Shown here: positions 42,690-52,959 of the stretch, in pieces
How the letters are laid out: each line of letters starts with the position of its first letter
Position numbering within the stretch: position 1 is the stretch's first letter
Assembly: GCA_015231915.1 (NCBI GenBank)
Contig: JADGAR010000001.1
Coordinates: 80,625-144,624 of the forward strand
Reading direction: 5' to 3'
DNA length: 64,000 bases
Source of the DNA: Magnetococcales bacterium
Lineage (GTDB): Bacteria; Pseudomonadota; Magnetococcia; Magnetococcales; Magnetaquicoccaceae
The notes under the pieces: model-generated
The model's database searches: none
Told to the model about the DNA's origin: nothing
What the model saw: only the letters and a program-made list of their open reading frames with translations
Position numbers and translations under genes: made by a program

Positions 42690-45600
42690 CTAGGTCCTGT
42701 CCAGCCAGTGACGGGCATTGCGGAACATGCGCAGCCAGGGGCCATCCTCGCTGGTGATACCCTCTGGATACCAGGAGTGCTGGACCCGGCGGAACACCCG
42801 TTCCGGATGAGGCATCATGATGGTCACCCTGCCATCGCGACTGGTCACCCCGGCGACCCCCCATGGAGAGCCGTTCGGATTGGCCGGATAGCGTTCGGTC
42901 GCCTTGCCCCGGTTGTCGATATAGCGCAAGGCGATCAGCGTGGCATCCTCGCTGGCCATGACCGCCCGCCCCTCGCCGTGGGCGCAGGGCACCAGCAGCC
43001 GTGAACCCGTCATCCCCGCCAGCAGCACGGAAGGGGTATCGGCGATCTCCACCCCCACCAGCCGCGCCTCGAAACGGTTGCTTTGGTTGCGCAGGAAGCG
43101 GGGCCAGCCCTGTGCGCCGGGGATCAGTTCCTCCAGGGCGCTCAGCATCTGACAGCCGTTGCACACCCCCAGGGCAAAGGTATCCGAACGATGAAAAAAG
43201 CCCTGAAACGCCTCCTGCAGCCGCTCGTTGTAGAGGATGGAACCTGCCCAACCCCGGCCCGCCCCCAGTACGTCACCGTAGGAAAAGCCGCCGCAGGCGG
43301 CCAGGCCGCGATAATCCGACAGCCGGATGCGGCCCGTCGCCAGATCGGTCATGGTGGCATCCAGAGGGTCGAAACCGGCTGCGTGAAACGCCGCAGCCAT
43401 CTCCACATGGCCGTTGATCCCCTGTTCCCGCAGGATCAGCACCTTGGGCCGGGCACCGACCGCAATGGCGGGAGGATCGACAAACTTCACCCGAACCGAC
43501 AGGCCGGGATCCCGGGCGTCCAGCAAATCATCGTATTCCATAGCCGCACAGGCGGGGTCGTCACGCAGGGCGCGCATGCGCCAGCCGGTTTCGGACCAGA
43601 GGCGGCGATAATGGACCCGTGGCGCCTCCAGCACCACCCGGTCGCCGGCCACGAAGCGGATCTGCTCCCCGTCGTCGGGCGCGCCCAGCAGGGTGATCCG
43701 ACCCACCCCCCGGAAACGCTCCCGCACTGCCTCGGCCTGACCGGCGCGCACCTGCAACACCGCACCCAGTTCCTCGGCGAAGAGCGCAGCCACAGGGTCG
43801 CCCGCTCCGTCCAGGGAGACGGTCACCCCCACACCGCCGGCAAAGGCCATTTCACATACCGTGACGAACAAGCCTCCATCGCTGCGGTCATGATAGGCAA
43901 GGATCGTGCCTTCCCGATGCAGATCCCGCATCACCTCGCAAAACCGCCGCATGCGGAGCGGATCGTCCAGGTCCGGGGGCGTGGCGCCCATCCGGCCATA
44001 CACCTGGGCCAGGAGCGATCCCCCCAGGCGGTTTGCCCCATCGCCAAGATCCACCAGCAGCAGCATGGTCTCCCCGCAATCGGTGCGCAAACGGGGGGTC
44101 AGGGCGCCCCGGACATCCTCCAGGGAGGCAAAGGCGGAGACGATCAGCGAGACCGGGGCGATCACCGCCCGTTGCTCGCCACCCTGTTCCCAGACGGTCT
44201 TGAGGGACAACGAATCCTTGCCGACCGGGATGCCGATGCCGAGCGCCGGGCACAACGCCATGCCCACGGCAGCGACGGCGTCGAACAGCAGGGCGTCCTC
44301 GCCGGGGTGGGAGGCAGCCGCCATCCAGTTGGCAGAGAGCTTCACCCGCTCCAGTGGGCCGATGGGGGCGGAAACCAGATTGGTCAACGCCTCGCCCACG
44401 GCCATGCGGGCTGAGGCCGCCGCGTCGAGAAGGGCCAGCGGGGTACGCTCTCCCATGGCCATGGCCTCGCCGGCAAACCCCGCATAATCCCGCAAGGTGA
44501 CGGCGGCATCGGCCACCGGGACCTGCCAGGGACCCACCATCTGGTCCCGATGCACCAGACCGGTGACCGTGCGGTCGCCGATGGTGACGAGAAACCCCTT
44601 GTCCCCCACGGCGGGATGGAGCAGCACCCGCTCGGCAGCCTCCGCCGGGTCGATGCCGCTGCTCTCCCACGCCTCGGGCCGCGCAGCGGGACGACTGGCA
44701 TGACGGGTCATGCGGGGCGGCTTGCCCAGCAGCACCTCCATGGGCAGATCGATTGGCGTGGTGTGGTCGCGGCCATCCACGAGGAGCAACCGCTGGTCGG
44801 CGGTGGCGCTCCCCAGCACGGCGAAGGGACAGCGCTCTCTGATGCAAAACGTGGTGAAAAGCGCCTCGTCCTCCGGGGCGATGGCCAGGACATAACGCTC
44901 CTGTGCCTCGTTGCACCAGATTTCCATGGGGGACATGCCCGGATCGTCGTTGGGGACCCGCATCAGGTCCAGCCGCCCCCCGACCCCGCCGCCGTGCAGG
45001 AGTTCCGGGACGGCGTTGGACAATCCACCCGCGCCCACGTCGTGGATCGAGAGGATCGGATTGTCGGCCCCCCGGCGGAGGCAGGCGTTGATCACCTCCT
45101 GGCAGCGGCGCTGCATTTCGGCGTTCTCGCGCTGCACCGAGGCGAAATCCAGTTCGGCGTGGGACGCCCCGCTCGCCTGGGACGAGGCCGCACCCCCCCC
45201 CAGTCCGATCAGCATGGCCGGGCCACCAATCTGGATGATCAGGGAACCGGGGGGGAGTGGCCGTTTTTCGATCTGCTCCGGCTCGATGCTCCCCAGCCCT
45301 CCGGCCACCATGATGGGCTTGTGATAGCCCCGCACCTGCCCCGCAAACCGCTGCTCGAAGGTGCGAAAATAACCGAGCAGATTGGGCCGACCGAATTCGT
45401 TGTTGAAGTTGGCCGCGCCGATCGGCCCTTCCAGCATGATGGAAAGCGCCGAGACGATCCGATCCGGCTTGCCGCAATCCTCGCTTTCCCATGGCCGGAG
45501 GGCGCCGGGCAGCCGCAGATGGGAGACGGAAAAGCCGGTCAGGCCCGCCTTGGGCCGCGACCCCCTGCCGGTGGCCCCCTCGTCGCGGATCTCCCCGCCG

Positions 45601-46424
45601 GAACCGGTGGCCGCCCCGGGATAGGGGGAGATGGCGGTGGGGTGGTTGTGGGTCTCCACCTTCATCAAAACGTGGAGCGTGGCCGGAACCGGATGGTAGA
45701 TGCCGCTTGCCGGATCGGGGGCGAAACGCAGGCCCGCACCGCCTTCCATCACCGCCGCGTTGTCCCGGTAGGCCGACAGGGCCGCAACGGGGGTGGTGGC
45801 CTCGGTGTGGCGGATCATGCCGAAAAGGGTCTCAGAGCGCTCCTGGCCGTCGATCACCCAGGAGGCGTTGAAGATCTTGTGGCGGCAATGTTCGGAGTTG
45901 GCCTGGGCGAACATCATCAATTCCACTTCGGTGGGATCGCGTCCCATGCGGCGGAAGTGGTCCGTCAGATAGTCGATCTCATCGGCGCTCAGGGCCAAGC
46001 CCAGCCCGACATTGACCCGCATCAACTCCGCGAGCGGTACCGTGACCAGCGGGCCTGGCACCACCGGGCGATTCCGCAGCGCCAGCAGTTCCTGGCGGCC
46101 CAGGACCGCCTGGGTCATGCGGTCGTGGCAGGGCGGGAGGCGATGGGCCGTGCCGTGCTCCACCCGCCGCACCCCGGTCAGGCCGCAACCGCGCACAATC
46201 TCGGTGGCCTTGGTGGACCAGGGGGAAATGGTCCCCGGACGCGGCACGCGATAGTGAACGCCGTCGGCCAGTTCGCCGGGCGCAGCCCCGTCGAGCAGGG
46301 CGCCCAACCTCCGCAGCGCATCCTCTTCCAGCGGGGCATCCAGGTCCACGAAATAGACCGGCTGACCGGACGCATCGTCGCTTTCGGGCGCACCCAGCCA
46401 GACCATGGGCAACGAACCGATCAT
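42690..46424 (-). CDS. purL: Phosphoribosylformylglycinamidine synthase, large single-chain type
   Basis: Fourth step of purine synthesis; 1244 aa, the long form that includes its own glutaminase. The central synthase has [20 protein letters not shown] and [15 protein letters not shown]; the C-terminal class I glutamine amidotransferase has [18 protein letters not shown] with the nucleophilic Cys and a PHPERVFR His-Glu site. The ATG at 46424 overlaps the purC stop by 4 nt. The large PurL is typical of gamma/beta-proteobacteria rather than alphaproteobacteria, which use PurSQL. Confidence 0.97.
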   Translation of the reverse strand: MIGSLPMVWLGAPESDDASGQPVYFVDLDAPLEEDALRRLGALLDGAAPGELADGVHYRVPRPGTISPWSTKATEIVRGCGLTGVRRVEHGTAHRLPPCHDRMTQAVLGRQELLALRNRPVVPGPLVTVPLAELMRVNVGLGLALSADEIDYLTDHFRRMGRDPTEVELMMFAQANSEHCRHKIFNASWVIDGQERSETLFGMIRHTEATTPVAALSAYRDNAAVMEGGAGLRFAPDPASGIYHPVPATLHVLMKVETHNHPTAISPYPGAATGSGGEIRDEGATGRGSRPKAGLTGFSVSHLRLPGALRPWESEDCGKPDRIVSALSIMLEGPIGAANFNNEFGRPNLLGYFRTFEQRFAGQVRGYHKPIMVAGGLGSIEPEQIEKRPLPPGSLIIQIGGPAMLIGLGGGAASSQASGASHAELDFASVQRENAEMQRRCQEVINACLRRGADNPILSIHDVGAGGLSNAVPELLHGGGVGGRLDLMRVPNDDPGMSPMEIWCNEAQERYVLAIAPEDEALFTTFCIRERCPFAVLGSATADQRLLLVDGRDHTTPIDLPMEVLLGKPPRMTRHASRPAARPEAWESSGIDPAEAAERVLLHPAVGDKGFLVTIGDRTVTGLVHRDQMVGPWQVPVADAAVTLRDYAGFAGEAMAMGERTPLALLDAAASARMAVGEALTNLVSAPIGPLERVKLSANWMAAASHPGEDALLFDAVAAVGMALCPALGIGIPVGKDSLSLKTVWEQGGEQRAVIAPVSLIVSAFASLEDVRGALTPRLRTDCGETMLLLVDLGDGANRLGGSLLAQVYGRMGATPPDLDDPLRMRRFCEVMRDLHREGTILAYHDRSDGGLFVTVCEMAFAGGVGVTVSLDGAGDPVAALFAEELGAVLQVRAGQAEAVRERFRGVGRITLLGAPDDGEQIRFVAGDRVVLEAPRVHYRRLWSETGWRMRALRDDPACAAMEYDDLLDARDPGLSVRVKFVDPPAIAVGARPKVLILREQGINGHVEMAAAFHAAGFDPLDATMTDLATGRIRLSDYRGLAACGGFSYGDVLGAGRGWAGSILYNERLQEAFQGFFHRSDTFALGVCNGCQMLSALEELIPGAQGWPRFLRNQSNRFEARLVGVEIADTPSVLLAGMTGSRLLVPCAHGEGRAVMASEDATLIALRYIDNRGKATERYPANPNGSPWGVAGVTSRDGRVTIMMPHPERVFRRVQHSWYPEGITSEDGPWLRMFRNARHWLDRT

Positions 46425-47146
46425 CCTGCCAATTCCAACCCCATGCGCCGCGCCACTTCCCGATAGGCCTCCACCACCCCGCCCAGATCGCGGCGGAAGC
46501 GGTCCTTGTCCAGTTTTTCCCCGGTGGTCATGTCCCACAGGCGACAGGTGTCCGGGGAGATCTCATCGGCCAGCACCAGTCGGCCCGGATCCTCGGCGAG
46601 ACGACCGAACTCCAGCTTGTAATCCACCAGACGCACCCCGATATTGGCAAAGAATCCGATCAGGACATCGTTGATGCGCATGCAGGTGGCCTGGATCCAG
46701 TCCAGTTCCGCCTCGCTGGCCCAGCCGAACACCAGGGCATGGTCACGGGTGATCAGGGGGTCGTCGAGGGCATCGGCCTTGTAGTAGAACTCCACCACGG
46801 GTCGGGGCAACGGCTCGCCCTCCTGGCGGCCCAGACGCTTGGCCATGGATCCGGCCACCACGTTGCGCACCACCACCTCCACCGGGATGATCGTCACCTT
46901 GCGCACGAGTTGTTCCCGGGGAGAGAGCCAGCGGATCAGATGCACCGGAATCCCCACGGCCTCCAGGATGGTCATCAGCCGGGCGGTGACCATGTTGTTG
47001 ATCACCCCCTTGTCGGTGATGCTCCCTTTCTTCACGCCGTTGAAGGCGGTGGCGTCGTCCTTGAAATACTGAATGAGCTGGTTGGGGTCATCCGTGGCGA
47101 AGATCACCTTGGCCTTGCCCTCGTAAAGCTGCGCTCTTTTTTCCAT
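46421..47146 (-). CDS. purC: SAICAR synthase
   Basis: Purine biosynthesis enzyme ligating aspartate to CAIR. The 241-aa protein begins [21 protein letters not shown] and contains [27 protein letters not shown] and [14 protein letters not shown], all family signatures. A GGGAAGTC box precedes the ATG. It is the first gene of the purC-purL-signalling run. Confidence 0.98.
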   Translation of the reverse strand: MEKRAQLYEGKAKVIFATDDPNQLIQYFKDDATAFNGVKKGSITDKGVINNMVTARLMTILEAVGIPVHLIRWLSPREQLVRKVTIIPVEVVVRNVVAGSMAKRLGRQEGEPLPRPVVEFYYKADALDDPLITRDHALVFGWASEAELDWIQATCMRINDVLIGFFANIGVRLVDYKLEFGRLAEDPGRLVLADEISPDTCRLWDMTTGEKLDKDRFRRDLGGVVEAYREVARRMGLELAG

Positions 47147-47162
47147 CTGACTTCCCTTTTCT

Positions 47163-48035
47163 TTAGAATGAATGACTCTCCGCCAGCCCATTCCCCAACC
47201 GCAGCGGGGCAATGGCCAAACAGCGTCCGGTGGTGGCATCGGCGCGGATGAGCGCGCCGCACAACATGGCCTCGCCCATGGCCGGCTCGAAGCGGGTGGG
47301 CATTTTGGTCAAGAACCTGGGCATGACCGACACGGCGCTCATGCCGATGACGGAGTCGTAACACCCGGTCATGCCGACATCCGTGATGAACCCCGTCCCC
47401 TGCCGCAGGACGCGGTGATCGGCGGTGGGGACATGGGTATGGGTGCCGAAAATGGCCGTCACCCGACCATCGAGATGAGATGCCAGGGCCATTTTCTCGG
47501 AAGAGGCCTCGGCATGCATATCCACCACCCAAAGATCCACATCCCGACCGAACCGCACCTGATCCAGCAGTTGATCCGCAGCACGAAAGGGACAGTCCAG
47601 GGCCTCCATGAAGACCCGTCCCTGGAGATTCATCACGCCGATGCGCGCCCCGCTCGCGGTCTGGTAGACCCCGTACCCCCTGCCCGGGGTGCCGGGGGGA
47701 AAGTTGAGCGGTCGCAGGATGCGGCGGTTGTCCTCCATGATAGACAAGATTTCCTTGTGCCGCCAGACATGATTGCCGGTAGTCAGCATATCGACACCCG
47801 CACCCAGGAGATCCCTGGCCACTTCCGGGGTGATGCCAACGCCCGCAGCGGCGTTTTCGCCATTGGCGATGACGAAATCGACCCCGTAGGTGGCCCTGAC
47901 CTCGGGCAGATAACGCGCCAGGGCGCGCCGTCCCGGTTTCCCGAAGATGTCGCCGATCATCAACACCACCAGCGAACGCCCCTGTCTGGCGGAGTTCGCG
48001 CCGGTCGTCGCCGCGCCTGTTGTCTGGTTGCCCAA
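47163..48035 (-). CDS. YmdB/TIGR00282-family metallophosphoesterase
   Basis: Cyclic-nucleotide-type phosphoesterase related to Bacillus YmdB. Metal ligand motifs are [47 protein letters not shown] and [12 protein letters not shown]. No ATG fits: the ATG in VVLMIGD would delete the first strand. A TTG at 48035, 5-6 nt after GGGGAGAG, gives a 290-aa protein with a short extra N-terminus; an ATG at 48113 is the alternative. It precedes purC by 16 nt. Confidence 0.9.
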   Translation of the reverse strand: MGNQTTGAATTGANSARQGRSLVVLMIGDIFGKPGRRALARYLPEVRATYGVDFVIANGENAAAGVGITPEVARDLLGAGVDMLTTGNHVWRHKEILSIMEDNRRILRPLNFPPGTPGRGYGVYQTASGARIGVMNLQGRVFMEALDCPFRAADQLLDQVRFGRDVDLWVVDMHAEASSEKMALASHLDGRVTAIFGTHTHVPTADHRVLRQGTGFITDVGMTGCYDSVIGMSAVSVMPRFLTKMPTRFEPAMGEAMLCGALIRADATTGRCLAIAPLRLGNGLAESHSF

Positions 48036-48219
48036 TCCGCTCTCCCCATATGAAGGACCCGTTTGATTTTTGGACAGGGTAACACACAAACCGGTTTGGC
48101 CGATAGCTTGCATCGGTGTTTTGGGCCGGTTGGCAGCAAAAAAATTCACGAGATGAGGATGACGCGGGATGATGGGTTCATCGACGCAACCTGGCATGAT
48201 CGAGGGGGATTGACGCCCC

Positions 48220-48783
48220 ATGCGGATCTGGCCCGGTTTGGCAATCTTGATGCTTTTGGGAGGCGCGGGGCTGGGCTTTGCCTACGCCACCCTGGCGCGC
48301 ATGGAGGAGTGGCTGGGCATGCTCGCCGACGCATCCGGCAGCGCGGCAGTGGCGGTGGCGGGCGCACGCGCCGCCATGGAGCGCATGGGTTCCCTGCTGG
48401 ATCTGCTGGTGGTGACCTGGGGGGGCGGTTTTGCCCTGCTGGGACTGGATGGCTGGAGGAATGGTCGCCGTGAGCAGCCGGAGGAGCGGGAGAAACGGCT
48501 GACCCGCATCATCCGGGAGAGCGCCGACGCACAAAAGGAGGCGTTGCGGAGACTGGAGGAGGCGTTGATCAACAAACCGCCCGCCCCGCCGGAACCGGCT
48601 CCGGCCCCGGCTCCGACTCCGGCCCCAGCCCCGACTCCGGTCCCGGAGCAAGGCGCCCTGATCCCCGTCGCATCCCCCTTCCCCGTCTACCGGACGGATG
48701 CCCCCCCGCCCGCCGTGCCACGTCTGGCCCTGGAGGCGCCCGTTGTCCCGGACAAGCACGACGAGGATTTCGAGCCGTTCTGA
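48220..48783 (+). CDS. Hypothetical membrane protein with Pro-Ala repeat tail
   Basis: A 187-aa protein of unknown function. Residues 5-25 and about 60-78 are hydrophobic (MRIWPGLAILMLLGGAGLGF; LLDLLVVTWGGGFALLGLDGW), a charged helix follows, then a low-complexity APAPAPTPAPAPTPVP segment. The start has a purine-rich AGGGGGA box about 10 nt upstream. It diverges from the YmdB-like gene and is followed by another small exported protein. Confidence 0.75.
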   Translation: MRIWPGLAILMLLGGAGLGFAYATLARMEEWLGMLADASGSAAVAVAGARAAMERMGSLLDLLVVTWGGGFALLGLDGWRNGRREQPEEREKRLTRIIRESADAQKEALRRLEEALINKPPAPPEPAPAPAPTPAPAPTPVPEQGALIPVASPFPVYRTDAPPPAVPRLALEAPVVPDKHDEDFEPF

Positions 48784-48814
48784 CCCTGCCCCTCTTGCTT
48801 CAGGAAAGACCGCC

Positions 48815-49102
48815 ATGCCCCATTACACCAGACTGGCCGTGCCGCTGCTCACCCTCCTGCTCGCGCTCCCCGGTGTTGCCAGCGCCGCCCCTCCCGCCAA
48901 AAACGCCCCGTCCCCCTGTTCCGCGCAACAGGGCGGTTTCTTGAAATGCGACGGCCCGAAATTCATCTGCAAGGACGGCAGCCAAGGCCGCAGCGACCGC
49001 CTGTGCGGCGAATACGACCTGCTCAATCCCAACCGGGACCCCCGCAAGACGAAACCGGAACCTGCCAACCGCCGCCCCCCGGCCAGAAGGACCACCCAAT
49101 AG
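48815..49102 (+). CDS. Small exported hypothetical protein
   Basis: A 95-aa protein with a clear Sec signal peptide (MPHYTRLAVPLLTLLLALPG, cleavage near ASA). The mature part has four cysteines (CSAQQGGFLKCDGPKFICKDGSQGRSDRLC in outline: C...C...C...C), suggesting disulfides, and a basic Pro/Arg-rich C-terminus. An AGGAAAG box precedes the ATG. No family is recognised. Confidence 0.72.
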   Translation: MPHYTRLAVPLLTLLLALPGVASAAPPAKNAPSPCSAQQGGFLKCDGPKFICKDGSQGRSDRLCGEYDLLNPNRDPRKTKPEPANRRPPARRTTQ

Positions 49103-49199
49103 CACTCGGCCCCCGCCGGGACGAACGAAACCTGTCACCAGCCACCCCGGAGCAGCACGCAAAGCCGTTCCGGCCACGCACACTAGGAATACAAATATT

Positions 49200-51101
49200 T
49201 TATTGATTTAAAAAGTTAGATTTTATTATATTTTTATCAATATCAAGATATTCTTTTTCAATATTTCTTGGCAATCGATCCTTTATAGTGCCAAGATCCT
49301 TACAGGACAATTTCGATAACAACACTTGACCCTTGTCTTTTCTGGCATGCGCGAGGATCCCGCGGACCATCCCCAGCAAAAGATACGGATCGGCACAAAT
49401 GGCGATTTTCTCTTTTTTCCACCTCCCATAATCCATATTTTCCACAAACGGGCATGCCGACTGCGCACTGCTACACATTGCCTCTATCGATTGCTGATTA
49501 ATAAAAATTCTCGCAGTATACAACCGACCGAACGTAACAAGATAGTTACCGGAAACGGCGTCCTTGATCCGCTGCAAGGACCGATTAAAATCACTCACAA
49601 GCGACAAATCCATGGTCGAATCTGATGATAATAGTATTTTATAATAGAAATCATTCCAATTATTTTTTATTTTATCCCATGCATCAATATTGAATTTCAC
49701 TGGTAAAACCCCTACATAATCTGCAAAATCCATCCACGACTCACTCAGATTCACGCCCAGCAACCTGGCGCCACCGAAAGTGGCATGCTGCAAATCAGCC
49801 CCCCAGAGATTCACACCCTGCATATCCGTATTGTTGAAAACTGTGCCCCGCGCAGATAAAAAAGATAAAGCAGCGCCTTGCAGTTGGGCAAAGGAGAAGT
49901 CGGCTCCATCCAGGCGCGTTTTGACAAAAAGCGCCCCCATCATGCGAGCACTCTCAAGGATTGCACCACGCATATCGGCCTCTGAAAACACCGCGCCCTG
50001 CAACCGCGCAATACGAAACTGAGCGCCTTCCAGGTTGGCTCTATAGAATACCGCACCTACCAAGGTCGCATTCTCAAAAACCGATCCTCGTAAATCCGCT
50101 GCCTTGTGATTTCCATCATTATAAAATCTCACCCTGAAAAATTTCGAAGAGGTGAAATCGGCATAACGAAAATTCCTGCCACTCAGATCCAATCCCTGGG
50201 CATGCCCAAGCCATGCATTTTCCTCGGACTCCTTGGGATCCCACTTGCGAGGCGAATTTTGCTGATCATAATCGGACTTGACGTAAGCCGCGACGATCTC
50301 CACTGCTGGCGGTTCCTTGACCAGTACTTCATTATTCAACTTCAAGGCACGACGCAGCCAGGGATGATGAGGATCAATGGACAGAAAACGGGTTTCAATC
50401 ATTTCATGAGGAATCACAAAAAAACCAAAAACAAGTATTAAAATAAATGCATTGATAAAAACAAATAATAATTTCTTCAACAATTTCCGCTGCTCCCACC
50501 AGGAAAACCGATGCGTAATCCTGGGCCAAAATAGATAAAGCGACAACAAATCCAACACAATCACCACCCGGTGCGACCATGTAATGGATTCGTTCTGATA
50601 AGGCAGAAAACGCACTTGCGTCAAGATCAAGAGCAGGACAGGTAAAATTAATGTTGTCAAGACAACATAACCACCCAACACCCAAGAGATGGCACGACTG
50701 GCATGTACCCCGGATATCCATTGCGGAAAGGGAAACAGATACAATTTGTCCTTGATGTAGGCAGCACCTTGATTGGCCAACAGATCCCGATCAAATTGCC
50801 ACAATTGATCCAGTTGGCTGGCCAACATGTACATCAACAAAAGAAGATTGATGTGCAACAACAACCAGGCCCACGGCACCCAGATGTACATCTGCACGAT
50901 GGGCAGGGCGACATTGAGCAGAGGCAACGTCACCGGGCTTTCCAACAACAATTGCTTGTGGGTGGTGGAGCCGATCAAAATGGCCAGATAGATCCCCACC
51001 AGGACAAACAGCAAATGCACTTCCCGATTCAACTTGATGGCCTCGTTGACCGAGTCCAGCCGATCCTTGAGTTCCTTGAACTGCGGATTATCCTGATCCA
51101 T
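49200..51101 (-). CDS. Membrane protein with pentapeptide repeats
   Basis: A 633-aa protein with an N-terminal membrane region of about four to five helices (near 28-48, 72-98, 148-172, 185-200, 214-236) and a C-terminal right-handed beta-helix of pentapeptide A(D/N)LXX repeats (about 325-450: YADFT, ADLRGSVFENATLVGAVFYR shows the pattern). The last 180 residues have no assigned fold. Codon use and base content are AT-rich, especially 49200-49700 and 50400-50600, unlike neighbours, so it was probably acquired. A related arrangement (TM plus pentapeptide) occurs in Magnetococcales and cyanobacteria; function unknown. Confidence 0.85.
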   Translation of the reverse strand: MDQDNPQFKELKDRLDSVNEAIKLNREVHLLFVLVGIYLAILIGSTTHKQLLLESPVTLPLLNVALPIVQMYIWVPWAWLLLHINLLLLMYMLASQLDQLWQFDRDLLANQGAAYIKDKLYLFPFPQWISGVHASRAISWVLGGYVVLTTLILPVLLLILTQVRFLPYQNESITWSHRVVIVLDLLSLYLFWPRITHRFSWWEQRKLLKKLLFVFINAFILILVFGFFVIPHEMIETRFLSIDPHHPWLRRALKLNNEVLVKEPPAVEIVAAYVKSDYDQQNSPRKWDPKESEENAWLGHAQGLDLSGRNFRYADFTSSKFFRVRFYNDGNHKAADLRGSVFENATLVGAVFYRANLEGAQFRIARLQGAVFSEADMRGAILESARMMGALFVKTRLDGADFSFAQLQGAALSFLSARGTVFNNTDMQGVNLWGADLQHATFGGARLLGVNLSESWMDFADYVGVLPVKFNIDAWDKIKNNWNDFYYKILLSSDSTMDLSLVSDFNRSLQRIKDAVSGNYLVTFGRLYTARIFINQQSIEAMCSSAQSACPFVENMDYGRWKKEKIAICADPYLLLGMVRGILAHARKDKGQVLLSKLSCKDLGTIKDRLPRNIEKEYLDIDKNIIKSNFLNQ

Positions 51102-51142
51102 ATGCGCACCTTGCCTGCAAAAATATGGAAATCTTCAAGGTT

Positions 51143-51171
51143 ACTCTACGCCAGTCTGTTGACGTTCGCAA
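51143..51171 (-). promoter_or_regulatory. Possible promoter of the pentapeptide membrane protein gene
   Basis: Minus-strand TTGCGA (51166-51171), 17-nt spacer, TAGAGT (51143-51148), 42 nt upstream of the ATG at 51101. Moderate match. Confidence 0.35.
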
Positions 51172-51344
51172 GGTTTTTTGACTCGGATGCGCATCAATCG
51201 GACTTGAGCCAGAACGGACTCTCGCGTAACATTGCCGTCATTGTCCGGAAGGATTCGTTATTGAGAAAGAAATCAGTCAACATTGATTTTTGCGCACGGC
51301 ATCCTGTCCGACACATCTCGCAAGGGGAGTATCATCATAACGCC

Positions 51345-51596
51345 ATGGCCCGTTTTCTCTATTTTTCCTGGGTGCGGGAAAAGATCGGCGCCCCCACCGA
51401 ACAGCTCACCCTGCCGCCGGACGTGACCAGGGTGGCGGAGGTGCTCGACTTCCTGCGCGGCATCGACACGGCCCACGCCACGGCCATCGCCCACCCCAAC
51501 CTGCGGGTGGCGGTCAATCAGACCTATGCACGCATGGACGACCCGGTGAGCGACGCGGACGAAATCGCCCTCTTCCCCCCGGTCAGCGGAGGTTGA
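51345..51596 (+). CDS. moaD: Molybdopterin synthase sulfur carrier subunit
   Basis: An 83-aa ubiquitin-like protein donating sulfur to molybdopterin. MARFLYFSWVREKIGAPTEQL and the C-terminus DEIALFPPVSGG with the terminal Gly-Gly are diagnostic. moaE is not adjacent; mobB follows directly. An AAGGGGAG box is present but about 14 nt from the ATG. Confidence 0.95.
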   Translation: MARFLYFSWVREKIGAPTEQLTLPPDVTRVAEVLDFLRGIDTAHATAIAHPNLRVAVNQTYARMDDPVSDADEIALFPPVSGG

Positions 51597-51601
51597 CCCC
51601 C

Positions 51602-52117
51602 ATGACCCTCCCACCGGTCGTCGGTTTCGTCGCGCCCAGCGGCTCAGGCAAAACCACACTGATGAAAAAAGTAATCGCTGCCCTGGTCCGCTCGGGAGTC
51701 AGGGTGGGGGCCATCAAGCACGGCCATCACCCGGCAGACCCGGATACCCCCGGCAAGGATACCCACCAGTTCCGCGCTGCGGGCGCCTCCAGCGTGCTCT
51801 TCGCCTGCCGGGAACGGTGGTTCATGATCCAGGAGACCGGCACGAACCAGGAACCGACCCTGGACGAACAGTTGCGCCACATGACCGGCCACGACCTGAT
51901 CCTCGTGGAAGGCTACAAGGACGAAGCCCATCCCAAGATCGTCGTGCATCGACACGAGGCCGGCGCCCACGACCTCCACCACCAGTTGCGCCACGTCATT
52001 GCCGTGGCCACCGACGACCCGGAACTCCCCACCCACCTGCCCCGTCTCCCCCTGAACGACCCGGAAGCCGTGGCGGCATTCATTCGCGCCCGCATGTCAC
52101 AAGGAAAAACGCCATGA
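51602..52117 (+). CDS. mobB: Molybdopterin-guanine dinucleotide adapter MobB
   Basis: GTP-binding protein assisting MobA in Mo-bisMGD formation, 171 aa. Walker A is APSGSGKTTLMKKVI; AIKHGHHPADPDTPGKDTHQFRAAGA and LILVEGYKDEAHPKIVVHR are family blocks. The ATG at 51602 is 9 nt after GGAGG, which is inside the moaD stop region. Its stop overlaps the macrodomain gene by 4 nt. Confidence 0.95.
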   Translation: MTLPPVVGFVAPSGSGKTTLMKKVIAALVRSGVRVGAIKHGHHPADPDTPGKDTHQFRAAGASSVLFACRERWFMIQETGTNQEPTLDEQLRHMTGHDLILVEGYKDEAHPKIVVHRHEAGAHDLHHQLRHVIAVATDDPELPTHLPRLPLNDPEAVAAFIRARMSQGKTP

Positions 52118-52635
52118 ACGCCATCAAGACCCTCACCGGCGATATCACCCATCTGGTCATGGACGCCATCGTCAACGCGGCCAACGCCTCGCTCCTGGGA
52201 GGCGGCGGCGTGGACGGGGCGATCCACCGCGCCGGAGGACCGGCCATCCTGGAAGCGTGCCGCAAAATCCGCCAGGAGATCCACCCGGACGGCCTGCCCA
52301 GCGGCGAAGCGGTGGTAACCACCGGCGGCAACCTGCCGACGCGCATGGTGATCCATACCGCCGGACCCGTCTATCACTCCGATCCCGACCCGGCAGGCAA
52401 TTTGGCAAAATGCTACCGGCGCTGCCTGGAACTGGCCCACCAGCACGGCGCCACACGCATCGCCTTCCCCGGCATCAGCACCGGCGTCTACGGCTTTCCC
52501 AAGGAGGATGCGGCCCGGATCGCCGTCGCCACGATCCGGACCTTTTTCACCGATTTCCCGGAGGCCGACATGACCGTGACCCTGGTGGCCTTCTCACCTG
52601 CAGACGAGCAGATCCTGCAACGTCACTTGAAATGA
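52114..52635 (+). CDS. Macrodomain protein (ADP-ribose binding/hydrolysing, YmdB E. coli type)
   Basis: A 173-aa stand-alone macrodomain: DAIVNAANASLLGGGGVDGAIHRAGGP and FPGISTGVYGFPKEDAARIAV are the ADP-ribose-binding loops. Likely deacetylates O-acetyl-ADP-ribose or removes ADP-ribose from proteins. The ATG overlaps the mobB stop. The 3' end overlaps the convergent cytochrome gene by 13 nt. Confidence 0.96.
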   Translation: MNAIKTLTGDITHLVMDAIVNAANASLLGGGGVDGAIHRAGGPAILEACRKIRQEIHPDGLPSGEAVVTTGGNLPTRMVIHTAGPVYHSDPDPAGNLAKCYRRCLELAHQHGATRIAFPGISTGVYGFPKEDAARIAVATIRTFFTDFPEADMTVTLVAFSPADEQILQRHLK

Positions 52636-52925
52636 TAGAACGTGGCGTTGAGATACGCCACCACGTCCGCCTCGTCCTCCGGGAACCACTCGGACTTGAG
52701 GACCTGCTGGTTGCAAAAGGAGACCTGAACCTTCAACTTCTCCAAAGTCTCCTTGCGATTGGGACGCTGGTACAAGGCATCCGGATTGCCGTTGCCCCTG
52801 GAGGCGTGACAGGCCCCCTTGCAACTCTTGTCGTGCAACTCCTTGCCGCGCACCGCGTCCGCCGCCATCGCCGACCCGGAGGCCGCCACCAGCAGGGCGA
52901 TCCCGATCCATAAACTTTTCTTCAT
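52623..52925 (-). CDS. Small periplasmic c-type cytochrome with CxxxCH motif
   Basis: A 100-aa protein with signal peptide (MKKSLWIGIALLVAASGSAMA) and mature start ADAVRGKELHDKSC. The heme motif reads CKGACH (35-40): three residues between the cysteines instead of two. The C-terminal helix EDEADVVAYLNATFYHFK is typical of small class I cytochromes. No obvious methionine ligand follows. It may still bind heme or be a diverged cytochrome. Monocistronic, convergent with the macrodomain gene and divergent from panE. Confidence 0.85.
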   Translation of the reverse strand: MKKSLWIGIALLVAASGSAMAADAVRGKELHDKSCKGACHASRGNGNPDALYQRPNRKETLEKLKVQVSFCNQQVLKSEWFPEDEADVVAYLNATFYHFK

Positions 52926-52959
52926 CGTACCGAACTCCCGTAGCCATTGAGGATGGAAA

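Noticed and set aside
42690..46466. Long plus-strand open frames opposite purL
   Set aside because: High-GC shadows; PurL motifs are continuous on the minus strand.
48036..48219. Possible tRNA or small RNA between the YmdB-like gene and 48220
   Set aside because: No cloverleaf, no TPsiC-like box; only leader sequence and alternative starts seen.
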